A stretch of 64,000 bases of DNA. It comes from Branchiostoma floridae (taxonomy: Eukaryota; Chordata; Leptocardii; Amphioxiformes; Branchiostomatidae). Position 1 is the stretch's first letter. Every line of letters begins with the position of its first letter. Positions 23,450 to 31,372 of this stretch are shown here, in pieces. A program made the translations under genes and the position numbers. A model generated the notes under the pieces. The model did not search any database. It had not been told where the DNA came from and saw only the letters and a list, made by a program, of their open reading frames with translations. The stretch spans positions 28,392,329 to 28,456,328 of the forward strand of contig NC_049982.1 in NCBI RefSeq assembly GCF_000003815.2, written 5' to 3'.

Positions 23450-25006
23450 CATCAGTGTTTAAACATCAGATGCTCAAACTTTGAGCGGAGTTGCAGGTCG
23501 ATAGGTTCTGAACAGAGATTGGAGCTGATGCCCACTTGGGGACACCTTTGACCCGTTGCTGACGTCACACTTTCGTTCAGGTCACGTGAATTAGGTTTTT
23601 GGTCATTTCAAATTTAGAGGGGTCAAAGGACTGACCGAAAGCTTGTTGGTAAGTGTTATACATTGTGTACGGAATATAACGTGTAAAAACTTTTATTATG
23701 TCGATTAAGGCCACATATGAACCTTCACATGAAAGTGACATTGGTGTTTAAATCATTGTTTTGCATACCAGAATTCACCGTCGTCCCTTTTGACCACGCC
23801 CAGTTCTTCCTTTCTCTCCTCGGTTACGCCTTCCCATTGGGGTGATCTAGAGCAGTGATAAGAAACAAAGTGACGCTTTCTTGTAGTTATGTTTTAGAAA
23901 CAGTATTAGCTTATACTAAGATCAATTGTTCTAATGCATATTGCAAGTCTTTCATAACCCAGGATGGTTGCGCGCAGGGATTATCTCTCTGTGTAACATT
24001 ATATGTTGCGGGTTAATCAGTAACATAGCAATGTTTCTGTCATAGTATGCAACGTTATTTCACCTTTATCCGTGGGGTGAGCTATATCCGTTGCTTTTAG
24101 AATTGGGGTATTCAGGGATATCACTTCGATTGACGTTGTTGTCAAACTTCACTATTGTAAGAACTTTGAAACCACCGTCCATCGACTTGTTATCCCAAAA
24201 TACCCAGTTTTTTTTTAAAACAACGGATAAAAATTACCTCGCAGATAAAGGCGAATTAGCTTTCTTTTTTTTTCAAGTAAAATATCGATTACACTGTTTT
24301 CGTCAAGTGATATTCTAAGAAATAATCCGTAGATAATCGTGCAAGGAGTATGTCAAAGCATGCCGTCCATATTAAGTCTTCTTGGTTACTTACTCGTCAC
24401 TCCATGGCCCCTTCCATTCAATCTTGCCCCAGGGGTTCCGCACCCGGACGATTTGTTCTTCGTTAACCTTGAAAATGAAGGTTAGGAAGACCTCAATATA
24501 CACAATAAACATAGTACAATGTGATATAAGAAATAACATAGCAGTTTATAGAGTACATCAATGTAAAGAAGTCTACTACTACAAAATAAACGAGTGAACT
24601 CCTACTTCCAATTCTCCAAGTACCCCATTACACCATTTCGGCCTTACGTGCTTCCACGATGTCAACATTCACACCAAGCAAGCACACCAGCTGAAACGAG
24701 CCAACCCCTACTTCCAATTCTCCAAGTATCCCATTATATATTAAACCATTTCCTCCTTACACGCAGACACTATGCATTGTTTCACATAATTGCGGACTCA
24801 CACCAAGGCAAACAAACAAACACACCAGCTGATTACAATACCTTCGTTTTTACGGAGGTAGTAATTACTACTACTACTACTGCTATGGCTACTGATGTGC
24901 ATGTACGGTTTAATACCAGACTTACCGTGGCAAACCCAGTAACACTGTAGGCGTGTTGCTGCACAAGGCCGTTAGATTGCACAGCCTCTAGTCCTGCAGT
25001 ACCGCC
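12438..25006 (-). CDS. Calpain-like cysteine protease, 5' part absent (16 exons joined)
   Basis: Sixteen exons with GT-AG borders join without a phase conflict into 1,437 coding bases (479 residues). In order the product shows: the catalytic His in GLVQQHAYSVTGF; the catalytic Asn in RNPWG; the end of the protease core (GEFWMSFQDFL); the C2-like (domain III) signature with an acidic loop (EDPDDEDDDD) and YINLREVTKRVKLPPGNY; an acidic Lys/Glu linker; and a penta-EF-hand with a canonical loop DADGSGKIEYSE. The exon with the catalytic Cys is not in the window. At about 25065, only some 60 bases 5' of the first recognised exon, TRIM spacer sequence begins. No final exon with stop was recognised below 12438. 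By family it would be a Ca2+-regulated cytosolic protease. Here it is either a gene fragment or a gene whose 5' exons lie beyond the TRIM array. Confidence 0.85.
12633..13040. mobile_element. Inverted-repeat element of the ATTGTGGGTA family, copy b
   Basis: The left end includes TTATTGTGGGTAACATGTCA followed by AAGTGAAGGCCC. The right end, read backwards, gives AAACTGAGCATGCACTGCG and ATCGTGGGTAAAACC. The terminal words match copies at 11345 and 19193. The interior is longer than in the other copies and shows no coding capacity. It lies in the intron between exons 15 and 16. Confidence 0.45.
13071..13309. mobile_element. MITE with ~62-bp terminal inverted repeats
   Basis: The left arm contains CCAACACTGAATTACACTAT and GGGACTTACCCCTCT. 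The right arm repeats this in reverse complement, with matching CTATAGGGACTTACCCCTCT. The interior is about 115 bp and non-coding. It sits in the intron downstream of calpain-like exon 15. Confidence 0.65.
13398..13514 (-). CDS. Calpain-like exon 15 (EF-hand region)
   Basis: Encodes 38 full codons including IIRRYADQDNTISAASFW and IAIRLKAFF, the helix-loop-helix of the penta-EF-hand domain that in calpains reads like RYADxDxxIxFDxFVxxLVRL. The loop has lost several acidic ligands (NTISAAS), so Ca2+ binding at this hand is doubtful. Acceptor CCGCAG, donor GTGAGG. Confidence 0.85.
13919..14000 (-). CDS. Calpain-like exon 14 (EF-hand)
   Basis: Reads ATFNKSDANKNGKLESYELR then EALRDVC, matching the calpain SYELRxAL signature. 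The loop D-A-N-K-N-G-K-L-E-S-Y-E keeps Asp at position 1 and Glu at position 12. Acceptor TTTTAG, donor GTATGG. Confidence 0.9.
14261..14329 (-). CDS. Calpain-like exon 13 (EF-hand)
   Basis: Reads ADGSGKIEYSEFKELWNDIC then GWM, exactly 23 codons in phase 0. With the Asp ending exon 12 it makes a canonical Ca2+ loop. FKELW followed by IxxW is typical of calpain EF-hand 2. Acceptor CTTAG, donor GTATGT. Confidence 0.9.
15000..15049 (-). CDS. Calpain-like exon 12
   Basis: Completes the Asp codon begun in exon 11 and reads PSFTLDVCRDMVMMYD. It corresponds to the FSLETCKxMVxxxD segment of calpain domain IV. Acceptor CACAG, donor GTATCC. Confidence 0.85.
15281..15338 (-). CDS. Calpain-like exon 11 (first EF-hand)
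   Basis: Reads VEPAVDTYELKSVIDVYFK and ends with a split codon. It matches the first EF-hand (xxEISxxELxxIL) by position and pattern. Acceptor TGGTAG, donor GTAAGT. Confidence 0.8.
15626..15709 (-). CDS. Calpain-like exon 10
   Basis: Twenty-eight codons, PTPTLVGEKEDRVRKAFEVI then ASMGGDEE. This is the entry helix of the penta-EF-hand domain (FxxLAGxDxE in mammals). Acceptor TGACAG, donor GTAAAG. Confidence 0.8.
16339..16916 (-). mobile_element. Internally deleted mariner element
   Basis: A 578-bp element with ~33-bp near-perfect terminal inverted repeats (CGAGGGGCATTCAATAAGTA...) and TA target duplications at 16337-16338 and 16917-16918. A minus-strand ORF (16422-16733) keeps the N-terminal DNA-binding part of a mariner transposase: RAVIRFLYLKGRTPKGTF, APSYDLVKHWHPEFKQGR and APRPGRPSSAIDEAPVGG. 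The sequence then jumps to unrelated or C-terminal residues, so the catalytic DDD core is missing. It is non-autonomous and sits in the intron between calpain-like exons 9 and 10. Confidence 0.85.
17160..17201. repeat. Short perfect hairpin
   Basis: CCAAGGACGTTATAT and its complement flank about nine bases (TACACTCTG), giving a 15-bp stem. No RNA gene of known type was recognised. It lies in a calpain-like intron. Confidence 0.6.
17398..17451 (-). CDS. Calpain-like exon 9 (acidic linker)
   Basis: Eighteen codons in phase 0, PEEAEGEEGKEKEGEEEK, with acceptor CAAAG and donor GTACAA. It lies between the C2-like and EF-hand domains, where calpain linkers are acidic and variable. The phase fits both neighbours exactly. 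Low complexity makes homology untestable by eye. Confidence 0.7.
17717..18116. repeat. Inverted repeat, ~65-bp arms, 260-bp interior
   Basis: The left arm (17717-17785) has ACACCTTTCTCACGCGGCGG and CCATGATAGATC. The right arm (18048-18116) has GATCTATCATGGCCGCCGCG and TGAGAAAGGTGTA. The arms flank AT-rich non-coding DNA. It is a probable MITE; no target duplication was identified. Confidence 0.6.
19193..19396. mobile_element. Inverted-repeat element of the ATTGTGGGTA family, copy c
   Basis: The cleanest copy of this family: the left end GGTTCAAACTACGCATGCGC followed by TGTATTGTGGGTACGTGTCA, and the right end in reverse complement GGTTTCAAATGTACATGCGC followed by TGTATTGTGGGTAACATGTT. The interior (~100 bp) is non-coding. 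It lies in the intron between exons 8 and 9. Confidence 0.65.
19479..19533 (-). CDS. Calpain-like exon 8
   Basis: Eighteen codons, DAEPEQVIRREQTVEVKK, after completing the Thr codon of exon 7. Acceptor CTTCAG, donor GTACGG. It is part of the linker between domain III and the EF-hand domain. Support is phase and splice sites. Confidence 0.7.
20030..20265. mobile_element. Degenerate inverted-repeat element
   Basis: Left words GAGTGCGCATG and GCATTGTGGTCTAGG are mirrored on the right by CCTAGACCACAATGCATCTC. It resembles the ATTGTGGGTA family in layout but has diverged ends. Non-coding, in the intron between exons 7 and 8. Confidence 0.4.
20316..20366 (-). CDS. Calpain-like exon 7
   Basis: Completes a Glu codon and reads DQDDFFVDRILEEKHH, ending with a split Thr codon. 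Acceptor TTAAAG, donor GTGAGT. It immediately follows the C2-like domain. Support is phase, open frame and splice sites. Confidence 0.7.
20785..20845. repeat. Dispersed repeat, copy 1
   Basis: Contains CTTGGTGCTGATTTGTCGG and CTTGGTGCTGATTGGC about 35 bases apart. The same pair recurs at 22430-22485. It lies in a calpain-like intron. Confidence 0.55.
21123..21328 (-). CDS. Calpain-like exon 6 (C2-like domain)
   Basis: Sixty-eight codons with SGSYINLREVTKRVKLPPGN, YIVMPSTFKPNEEADFLLRI and YTEKPSTT. This is the most diagnostic calpain domain III segment (YINLREVxxRxxLPPGxYxxxPSTFxPxxxxxFLLR). Acceptor TTTAG, donor GTACGT. Confidence 0.95.
21765..21934 (-). CDS. Calpain-like exon 5 (C2-like domain)
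   Basis: Begins by completing Thr, then STFCSNPQYIVQVEDPDDED and DDDTCTVVFSLIQKDRRKQK, ending VGFYIYET. The acidic loop and the NPQY and QKxRR words are typical of domain III, where the acidic loop takes part in Ca2+/phospholipid control. Acceptor TTTCAG, donor GTAGGT. Confidence 0.95.
22430..22485. repeat. Dispersed repeat, copy 2
   Basis: Direct-orientation second copy of 20785-20845, with the same CTTGGTGCTGATTTGTCGG and CTTGGTGCTGATTGG words. It lies in the intron between exons 4 and 5. Confidence 0.55.
23180..23352 (-). CDS. Calpain-like exon 4 (end of protease core)
   Basis: Completes Trp and reads MSFQDFLDIWKTLEICHLEP, later KKWNSTERHGKWQRGMTAGG and CANYR. MSFxDFLxxxxxLEICxL and W.RG.TAGGC.NY are calpain hallmarks that join the protease core to domain III. 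Its acceptor polypyrimidine tract is the complement of the (GA)n repeat at 23356-23446. Confidence 0.95.
23356..23446. repeat. (GA)n microsatellite forming the exon 4 polypyrimidine tract
   Basis: About 90 bases of almost pure GA (GGG interruption near 23377-23381) directly abut calpain-like exon 4. Read on the minus strand it is (TC)n followed by CTCCCTAG, so it supplies the whole pyrimidine tract of the 3' splice site. Confidence 0.9.
23769..23846 (-). CDS. Calpain-like exon 3
   Basis: Completes Glu and reads SPQWEGVTEERKEELGVVKR then DDGEF. This is the SxEW..V....K..L....DGEFWMSF stretch of the calpain core. Acceptor CTCTAG, donor GTATGC. Confidence 0.9.
24394..24467 (-). CDS. Calpain-like exon 2 (catalytic Asn)
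   Basis: Reads VNEEQIVRVRNPWGKIEWKG then PWSD. RNPWG carries the catalytic Asn and the conserved Trp next to the active site. Acceptor TTCAAG, donor GTAAGT. Confidence 0.95.
24600..24836. repeat. Imperfect tandem duplication in an intron
   Basis: Two copies (about 24600-24695 and 24709-24836) share CCTACTTCCAATTCTCCAAG at the start and AAACACACCAGCTG-type words at the end. Indels inside make the second copy longer. No coding potential. Confidence 0.6.
24926..25006 (-). CDS. Calpain-like exon 1 of those present (catalytic His)
   Basis: Twenty-seven codons in phase 0, ending NGLVQQHAYSVTGFAT. GLVxxHAYSVTG carries the catalytic His. Acceptor TTTCAG, donor GTAAGT. The strong acceptor shows that the ancestral gene continued 5'. 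What follows in the window is about 60 bases of intron-like DNA and then TRIM spacer. Confidence 0.9.
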
Positions 25007-25064
25007 CTGAAACGAAAGGAGGAGTTACATAAAGGCGTCTTTTAAAAAAGGAGTTTTTGCTCCA

Positions 25065-25256
25065 GGTTTGACGTCTATGTATACGTTTAGAATCCAAGTC
25101 TGGTATGCCTTCGGTTGGTTTTGCTCTAAAAGATTGCTTAAAAGAGACCTATAGATAAACAGCGCTGAATGTGGTGTTTTCAGAGCGGTTACACTGATTG
25201 ACATACGAGTGTTTAGTGTGCGTTAGTGGCTTTCTGCGGGGGCCTGGAGGCAACAA
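25065..25256. repeat. Resumed TRIM type I spacer (partial) upstream of copy 4
   Basis: From about 25065 the sequence matches the TRIM spacers (TAGAATCCAAGTCTG, then GACCTATAGATAAACAGCG). Most of the usual ~700 bp between these words is missing. The last ~80 bases are the putative non-coding first exon of copy 4, ending at GTAAGA (25257). Confidence 0.6.
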
Positions 25257-25466
25257 GTAAGAATGATGATTCTTTTTCGTGTTTATTATTTCTTTTGTAA
25301 CAATACGACAGTTTCGACAAAAGTGCATGCGGTGTCTCATTCCGAAAGCTTCAAACTGTTGTTAAGATTTTTGCAGAACCCCTCCCGACCAGTGGAACGT
25401 TCCACCGTGAACGTCACCAGGTGTCAACAAGTTTGGTTTCGCTGCGTCATACTTCCGGGTGAGAAA

Positions 25467-27449
25467 ATGGCGTCGAACGCAATCAGCGACATTACCGACG
25501 AATTTCTCGTCTGCCAGGTGTGTCTTGAGGACTTCAAGCAGCCTAAGATGCTATCGTGTCTTCACACCTTCTGCCAGCCGTGTTTGGAGAAGCTCCTGGC
25601 CACAGAGCCGGTAGGGAAACTGGACTGTCCAACATGCCGACAGGACGTGTCCCTCCCTGAAAATGGCGTCCAGGGGTTGAAGTCCAACTTCCTCGTTGGC
25701 AAGTTGTACGACATTCTGCAGCAACAGCCACAAGGAGAAACTTCCGAGGCGCGGGAGGATGGAGTCCCCTGTACGGTCTGTGAGGCCGGGAACTCGGCTC
25801 AGTTCTACTGTGTGGAGTGTACCGACTACCTGTGTCAGACGTGCAACAAAGTGCACAGTGGGCTCAAAATGAGCAGGGCCCACAAAGTGGTCACAGTTCA
25901 AGACCTGCAATCCGGCAAGGCTGCCGCCGAGCTCCGGTCAAGAGAGACCTCCAGGTGTGAGGATCACCAGGAACTGAACAAGTTCTACTGTGACACCTGC
26001 CATCGGGTCATCTGTCTGCACTGTGTGGTAACGGCGCACAAAGATCACCAGTATGTGGAGATAGAGAAGGCGGCAGAGAGGGAGGGAGCAAAGATCAAGG
26101 CAAAACAGGCCACAGTCAAGAACACAGCAGACTTGCATGAGAAGTGGATACAACAGTTGCAGTCAGTAAAGGACGAGTGGTCTGCACAGGTACAGCGGAC
26201 AGAAGAACAGATCAGAAAACAAGTCAACTCGATCATCGAGGCCGCGAAGAAGGTGGGGAACGACAGAATCGCTCAGCTTCGCGCCATGAAAGCTGCTCGG
26301 GAGAAACAGATGGAAGCCGCCATGGAGGCAGCTGAGATGGACCTGGCCTCAGCCAGGAGCTGTGTCCAGTTCACGGACAACGTGTTGGAGTACGGGAGCC
26401 CGGCGGAGGTCATGTCGGTGGCCGGAGAACTGACCGGACGGTTGGACCAAATCGCGGACGAGAAGAAAGCCGACAAGGCTGACATGACCAAAGACTTGGT
26501 GAACTTGACAGTCGAACCTTCCACTTACAACATGGAGCAGGAAGTGTCCAAACTAGTCGGTTTGATCACGAAAACAGCAATCCCGATGTTATCTTCACTT
26601 CCAACGTTGACTACGCAGCTGCGACCACATATGGTGATCGGTAAGGACGGCGGAGGTCTAAAACGCATTAAAGTTGTAGGGGAGGACAAAGATGGACAAT
26701 TTCAAAGCCTGACATCGCTTGCTGTCACCGCAGAGGGGGACATTGTAGCAACTGATTACGACAACTCACGTTTGCAATTTTTGGGCAAAGATGGGTCTTT
26801 CAAGAAGAAAGTCGATCTCAAATTTGAGCCATGGTCTTTGGCGGCACTGACAAACGGTGATCTGTTGGTGACAGGAGACGGACACAGGATTCACGTACTG
26901 GACAAACAGGGGAGGGAGTCACGTGTCATCCAGGTGACAGGGGCTGCAGAGACAAGAAAAACTACTAAGGGAGTCGCGGTTGACAGTTTGGGACGCATCA
27001 TCGTCACAATCGGGCACCAAGTTTTCAAAGTCAGCCCCAGCGGTGACGTCATGATGAGGATCGGGGGCAAAGATGAAGGTCAGCAGTATTTTGGCTCCAT
27101 CCTCCGTGTGGCGGTCAACAGCAGGAACCAGATCCTTGTCAGTGATTGGTGGAACAACAAAATGATGATGTTTGACCCCTCCGGTCGCCATCTGTTCACG
27201 TGCGGGTCACGTGGCTCGGGACCTGGACAGCTGTACCGTCCCCACTGTGTCATAACGGACAGCGAGGACAACATTATTGTGTCTGACTGTAACAACCGTC
27301 GTGTTTCCCTGTTCAGTCGGGACGGCACGTTTATCAGGCACGTGCTGACAAAGACTGAACACGGTCTGTACTGTCCAATGGGGCTGGCATTGACTCACGA
27401 CGGACATTTGATTGTTTCTGAGCACAATACCATCAATTTTTTCTTGTAA
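25467..27449 (+). CDS. TRIM-NHL E3 ligase-like protein, array copy 4
   Basis: Intact, 660 residues from MASNAI. The ATG at 25467 (GAGAAAATGG) is preferred over the in-frame ATG at 25263. The intervening frame crosses the predicted intron (25257-25376) and is not conserved in all copies. RING ligands C16, C19, C31, H33, C36, C39, C54 and C57 are all present; P30 is Ser. B-box1 is of the NKVHSGLKMSRAHK type, B-box2 is complete (C164 to H194), then coiled coil and NHL propeller. The coiled-coil word HEKWIQQLQ differs from the more common HQNWIQDLQ. It is the first TRIM gene after the calpain block. A probable AATAAA lies at 27763-27768. Confidence 0.92.
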   Translation: MASNAISDITDEFLVCQVCLEDFKQPKMLSCLHTFCQPCLEKLLATEPVGKLDCPTCRQDVSLPENGVQGLKSNFLVGKLYDILQQQPQGETSEAREDGVPCTVCEAGNSAQFYCVECTDYLCQTCNKVHSGLKMSRAHKVVTVQDLQSGKAAAELRSRETSRCEDHQELNKFYCDTCHRVICLHCVVTAHKDHQYVEIEKAAEREGAKIKAKQATVKNTADLHEKWIQQLQSVKDEWSAQVQRTEEQIRKQVNSIIEAAKKVGNDRIAQLRAMKAAREKQMEAAMEAAEMDLASARSCVQFTDNVLEYGSPAEVMSVAGELTGRLDQIADEKKADKADMTKDLVNLTVEPSTYNMEQEVSKLVGLITKTAIPMLSSLPTLTTQLRPHMVIGKDGGGLKRIKVVGEDKDGQFQSLTSLAVTAEGDIVATDYDNSRLQFLGKDGSFKKKVDLKFEPWSLAALTNGDLLVTGDGHRIHVLDKQGRESRVIQVTGAAETRKTTKGVAVDSLGRIIVTIGHQVFKVSPSGDVMMRIGGKDEGQQYFGSILRVAVNSRNQILVSDWWNNKMMMFDPSGRHLFTCGSRGSGPGQLYRPHCVITDSEDNIIVSDCNNRRVSLFSRDGTFIRHVLTKTEHGLYCPMGLALTHDGHLIVSEHNTINFFL

Positions 27450-28423
27450 AACCCAACTTGAAAACATCCACAAGTACTTAATCCATACTTCCAATCTATG
27501 TAAGATTTTAATGTCTTCAAAATGTATTTTTAATGTCATATGCACCTGCGTCAGTAAGACGTCATTTCATTTGATTTTTCAATTTAACTTAACTCTCTTG
27601 TAAAGCCTATTCTTAAGTTAGGGATATAATTCCAATACCATCTTGGCCCCCTTTCATATTAGTATGAAACATAATGGTAAACAATGACATGGCTATTCTG
27701 TTTATTGTGTAGATAGAGCAAATAGGATGTTTCATTATGAATTGACAATTGATGTTAACACGAATAAAATAAACAGCATACTATCTGTAAATGAATCAAT
27801 AATTAATACATATATCATGTGGTATATCTGACAATGTCAAGTAAATATTTAAAATGTAAGATAAGGAACATTTGCTGTTTCTCTCAGGCCTGCCTCGCTA
27901 TGCTCATTAAATTTCCTTCCAGCAGTGATACACATTTGTAGTTTTTTTCTCATACATTCCTGTATTCAACCACACTGCAAGTCGAATAAGATTGATATAG
28001 TCTACTAAAAAGATAGTTAAAAAATTGACAGGGACGTACTCCACGTTTGTTTTCCATTCACGCGTCTAGAATCCAAGTCTGACATGCCATGTCATCAGGG
28101 CTAGTCCTTTGTAATAGCCACGAGCTAACTGACAGCCCAAACTGCGTGTTGAACACAAAATATAAGTTTTATAACAAGTCACAGCAGATCAACTGACAGG
28201 TGAAGAGTAGAACAGGGGAAAGACGACTGCATTTTAAAAGCTTTGGCTAAACGTACACATGATATAAATCAGTGATTTGTAAAATGCTTTTGCTCTAATA
28301 TTACTTAAAGAGACCTGTGGATAGACGACAATGAATGTGGTGTTTTTAGGGCGGTTCCACTGGTTGACATACCAGAGTTTGGTGTGCATTAGTGGCTTTC
28401 TGTGGGGGGCCTGATGTCAACAA
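27450..28423. repeat. Type I spacer (shortened) between copies 4 and 5
   Basis: Follows 1233-2611 but skips the ~300 bp block found there at 2000-2360: it jumps at about 28187 from GTCACAGCAG to AACTGACAGGTGAAGAG. AATAAA at 27763-27768. The last ~80 bases are the putative first exon of copy 5, with a GTAAGT donor at 28424. No gene is seen. Confidence 0.6.
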
Positions 28424-28629
28424 GTAAGTGTGATGATTCTTTTTCGTGTCTATTCTTTCTTTTGTAAGAATACGACAGTTTAGACGAAAATGTGGTGTGT
28501 CCGTCCAAAAACTTTTAAATGTTGTTACGTTTTTGCAGAACCCCTCCCGACCAGTGGAACGTTCCACCGTGACCGTCAACAGGTGCAACAAGCTTGGTTT
28601 CGCTGTGTCATACTTCCGGGTGAACAAAA

Positions 28630-30624
28630 ATGGCGTCGAACGCAATCAGCGACATTACCGACGAATTTCTCGTCTGCCAGGTGTGTTTGGAGGACTTCAA
28701 GCAGCCTAAGATGCTGCCGTGTCTTCACACCTTCTGTCAGCCGTGTTTGGAGAAGCTCCTGGCCACAGAGCTGGTAGGGAAACTGGACTGTCCAACTTGC
28801 CGACAGGACGTGTCCCTTCCACAGAATGGCGTCCAGGGGTTGAAGTCCAACTTCCTCGTTGGCAAACTGCGCGACATTCTACAACAACAGCCGCAACAAC
28901 AGCCAAAAGGGGAAACTTCCGAGGCACGGGAAGACGGAGTCCCATGTACGGTCTGTGAGGCCGGGAACTCGGCTGAGTTCTACTGTGTGGAGTGTACCGA
29001 CTACCTGTGTCAGACGTGCAACAAAGTGCACAGTGGGCTCAAAATGAGCAGGGCCCACAAAGTGGTCACAGTTCAAGACCTGCAATCCGGCCAGGCTGCC
29101 ACCGAGCTCCGGGCAAGGGAGACCTCCAAGTGTGAGGATCACCATGAACTGAACAAGTTCTACTGTGACACCTGTCACCGGGTCATCTGTCTGCACTGTG
29201 TGGTCACGGCGCACAAAGATCACCAGTATGTGGAGATAGAGAAGGCGGCAGAGAGGGAGGGGGCAAAGATCAAGGTAAAATTGGAGACAGTGAAAAACAC
29301 AGCAGGCCTCCATCAAGACTGGATACGAGACTTGCAGTCAGTGAAGGACGAGTGGTCCTCACAGGTACAGCGGACAGAAGAACAGATCAGAAAACAAGTC
29401 AACTCGGTCATCGAGGCCGCAAAGAAGGTGGGAAACGACAGAATCGCTCAGCTTCGCGCCATGAACTCTGCTCGGGAGAAACAGATGGAAGCCGCCATGG
29501 AGGCAGCTGAGATGGACCTGGCCTCAGTCAGGAGCTGTGTCCAGTTCACGGACAACGTGTTGGAGTACGGGAGCCCGGCGGAGGTCATGTCGGTGGCCGG
29601 AGAACTGACCGGGCGGTTGGACCAAACCGCGAGCGAGAAGAAAGCCGACAAGGCTGACATGACCAAAGACTTAGTGAACTTGGCAGTCGAACCTTCGACT
29701 TATAACGTGGAGCAGGAAGTGTCCAAACTTGTCGGTGAAATCACGAAAACATTAATCCCGATGTTAACTTCACCACCAACGTTAACTACGCAGGTGCAAC
29801 CAAACATGGTGATCGGTAAGGACGGCGGAGGTCTAAAACGCATTAAAGTTGTAGGGAAGAACAGACTTGGACAGTTTCAATCTCTGACGTCGCTTGCTGT
29901 CACAGCAGAGGGAGACATTGTAGCAACTGATCGTGGCAACTCACGTCTGCAATTTTTGGGCAAAGACGGGTCTTTGAAGAAGAAAGTCGACCTCAGATTT
30001 GAGCCATGGTGTGTGGCGGCACTGACAAACGATGAGCTGTTGGTGACAGGAGACGGACACAGGATTCACGTACTGGACAAACAGGGGAGGGAGTCACGTG
30101 TCATCCAGGTGACAGGGGCTGCAATGACAGGAAGGATTACACTTGGTATCGCTGTTGACGGTTTGGGACACATCATCGTCACTATCGGGCACCAAGTTTT
30201 CAAACTCAGCCCCAGCGGCGACGTCAGGATGAGGATCGGGGGGAGAGATCAAGGTCAGCAGTATTTAGGCTCCTTCCTCCATGTGGCCGTCAACAGCAGG
30301 AACCAGATCATTGTCAGTGATTGGTTAAACAACAAAATGATGATGTTTGACCCCTCCGGTCGCCATCTCTTCACGTGCGGGTCACGTGGCTCGGGCCCTG
30401 GTCAGCTGTGCAGTCCCCGCTGTGTGATAACAGACAGCGAGGACAACATTATTGTGTCTGACTTTAGCAACCATCGTGTTTCCCTGTTCTGTCGGGACGG
30501 CACGTTTATCAGGCACGTGCTGACACAGTCTGAACACAGTCTGTGCGGTACAGTGGGGCTGGCATTGACGTGCGACGGACATTTGATTGTTTCTGAGAGC
30601 AAAGCCATCAATTTTTTCTTGTAA
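28630..30624 (+). CDS. TRIM-NHL E3 ligase-like protein, array copy 5
   Basis: Intact, 664 residues, four more than the modal length because the Gln/Pro linker after the RING holds two QQQP units. The start context is altered (GAACAAAAATGG instead of GGTGAGAAAATGG). The upstream frame is closed, which supports MASNAI as the real start for the whole family. B-box1 is of the NKVHSGLKMSRAHK type. From about residue 258 (NSVIEAAKK) to residue ~565 the protein is nearly identical to copy 10, then diverges (SDWLNNKM; QLCSPRCV; SDFSNHRV). Predicted 5' UTR intron 28424-28538. Confidence 0.92.
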   Translation: MASNAISDITDEFLVCQVCLEDFKQPKMLPCLHTFCQPCLEKLLATELVGKLDCPTCRQDVSLPQNGVQGLKSNFLVGKLRDILQQQPQQQPKGETSEAREDGVPCTVCEAGNSAEFYCVECTDYLCQTCNKVHSGLKMSRAHKVVTVQDLQSGQAATELRARETSKCEDHHELNKFYCDTCHRVICLHCVVTAHKDHQYVEIEKAAEREGAKIKVKLETVKNTAGLHQDWIRDLQSVKDEWSSQVQRTEEQIRKQVNSVIEAAKKVGNDRIAQLRAMNSAREKQMEAAMEAAEMDLASVRSCVQFTDNVLEYGSPAEVMSVAGELTGRLDQTASEKKADKADMTKDLVNLAVEPSTYNVEQEVSKLVGEITKTLIPMLTSPPTLTTQVQPNMVIGKDGGGLKRIKVVGKNRLGQFQSLTSLAVTAEGDIVATDRGNSRLQFLGKDGSLKKKVDLRFEPWCVAALTNDELLVTGDGHRIHVLDKQGRESRVIQVTGAAMTGRITLGIAVDGLGHIIVTIGHQVFKLSPSGDVRMRIGGRDQGQQYLGSFLHVAVNSRNQIIVSDWLNNKMMMFDPSGRHLFTCGSRGSGPGQLCSPRCVITDSEDNIIVSDFSNHRVSLFCRDGTFIRHVLTQSEHSLCGTVGLALTCDGHLIVSESKAINFFL

Positions 30625-31198
30625 AACGCAACTTGAAGACATCCACAAATACTTAATCCATACTTCCAATCTACGTAAGATTTTAATGTCTCCAATATGT
30701 ATTTCATTAATATCATATTCATCCGTGTCAGTAAGACGTCATTTAATTTGATTTTTCAATTTAACTTAACTCTTGTAAAGCATATTCTTAATTAAGTTAG
30801 GGATATAATTCCAATACCATCTTGGTCCCCTTTCATATCAGTATGAAACATAATGGTTAACAATGATATTCTGTTCATTGTGTCGATAAAGTGAATAGGA
30901 TGTTTCATGATGAACTGACAATTCATCTTAGTTCGATCGAATACGAATAAAATCAACAACATACTATCTGCAAATGAATCAATAATAATACATATATCAC
31001 GTGCTATATCCGGCAAGGTTAAGTAAATATTTAAAATGTAAGATATCGAACATTTGCTGTTTCTCTCAGGCCTGCCTCGTCATGCTCATTAAATTTTCTT
31101 CCAGCAGTGACATACATTTGTAGTCATTTTGTCATACATTCCTGTATTCAACGAGACTGCACATCGAATAACATTAATAAAGTCTACTAAAAAGGTAG

Positions 31199-31372
31199 GA
31201 TGTGGAACAGTTCATTAACCACTGCCTTCTAAGAAGACGTCAAATCCAATAATAAGATGCAACTTCAGCTGAATAGACATAAGTGATATGTACAACTTTG
31301 TATTTTGTTTCCCTCGAGAATGTTTCTGCCATTAGCCTTCGGGCATGATTTTGCAAATAAACTTGCGTTGAT
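31199..31372 (+). mobile_element. Short retroposon 3'-end fragment shared by all type II spacers
   Basis: Lies between ACTAAAAAGGTAG (31186) and ACAAAAAAGGTAG (31373). In the type I spacers ACTAAAAAGGTAG occurs once, so it looks like a duplicated target. The segment ends with CCTTCGGGCATGATTTTGCA followed by AATAAA. The same insert occurs in the spacers near 38110, 41900, 47780, 51550, 55620, 59350 and 63180, so it predates the duplication of those units. The LINE family is not identified. Confidence 0.5.

Noticed and set aside
25263-25466. In-frame N-terminal extension before MASNAI in copies 4, 6, 9 and 10
   Set aside because: The extension crosses the predicted intron and its frame is closed or shifted in copies 5 and 11. 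MASNAI has a good start context in every copy and leads straight into the RING.
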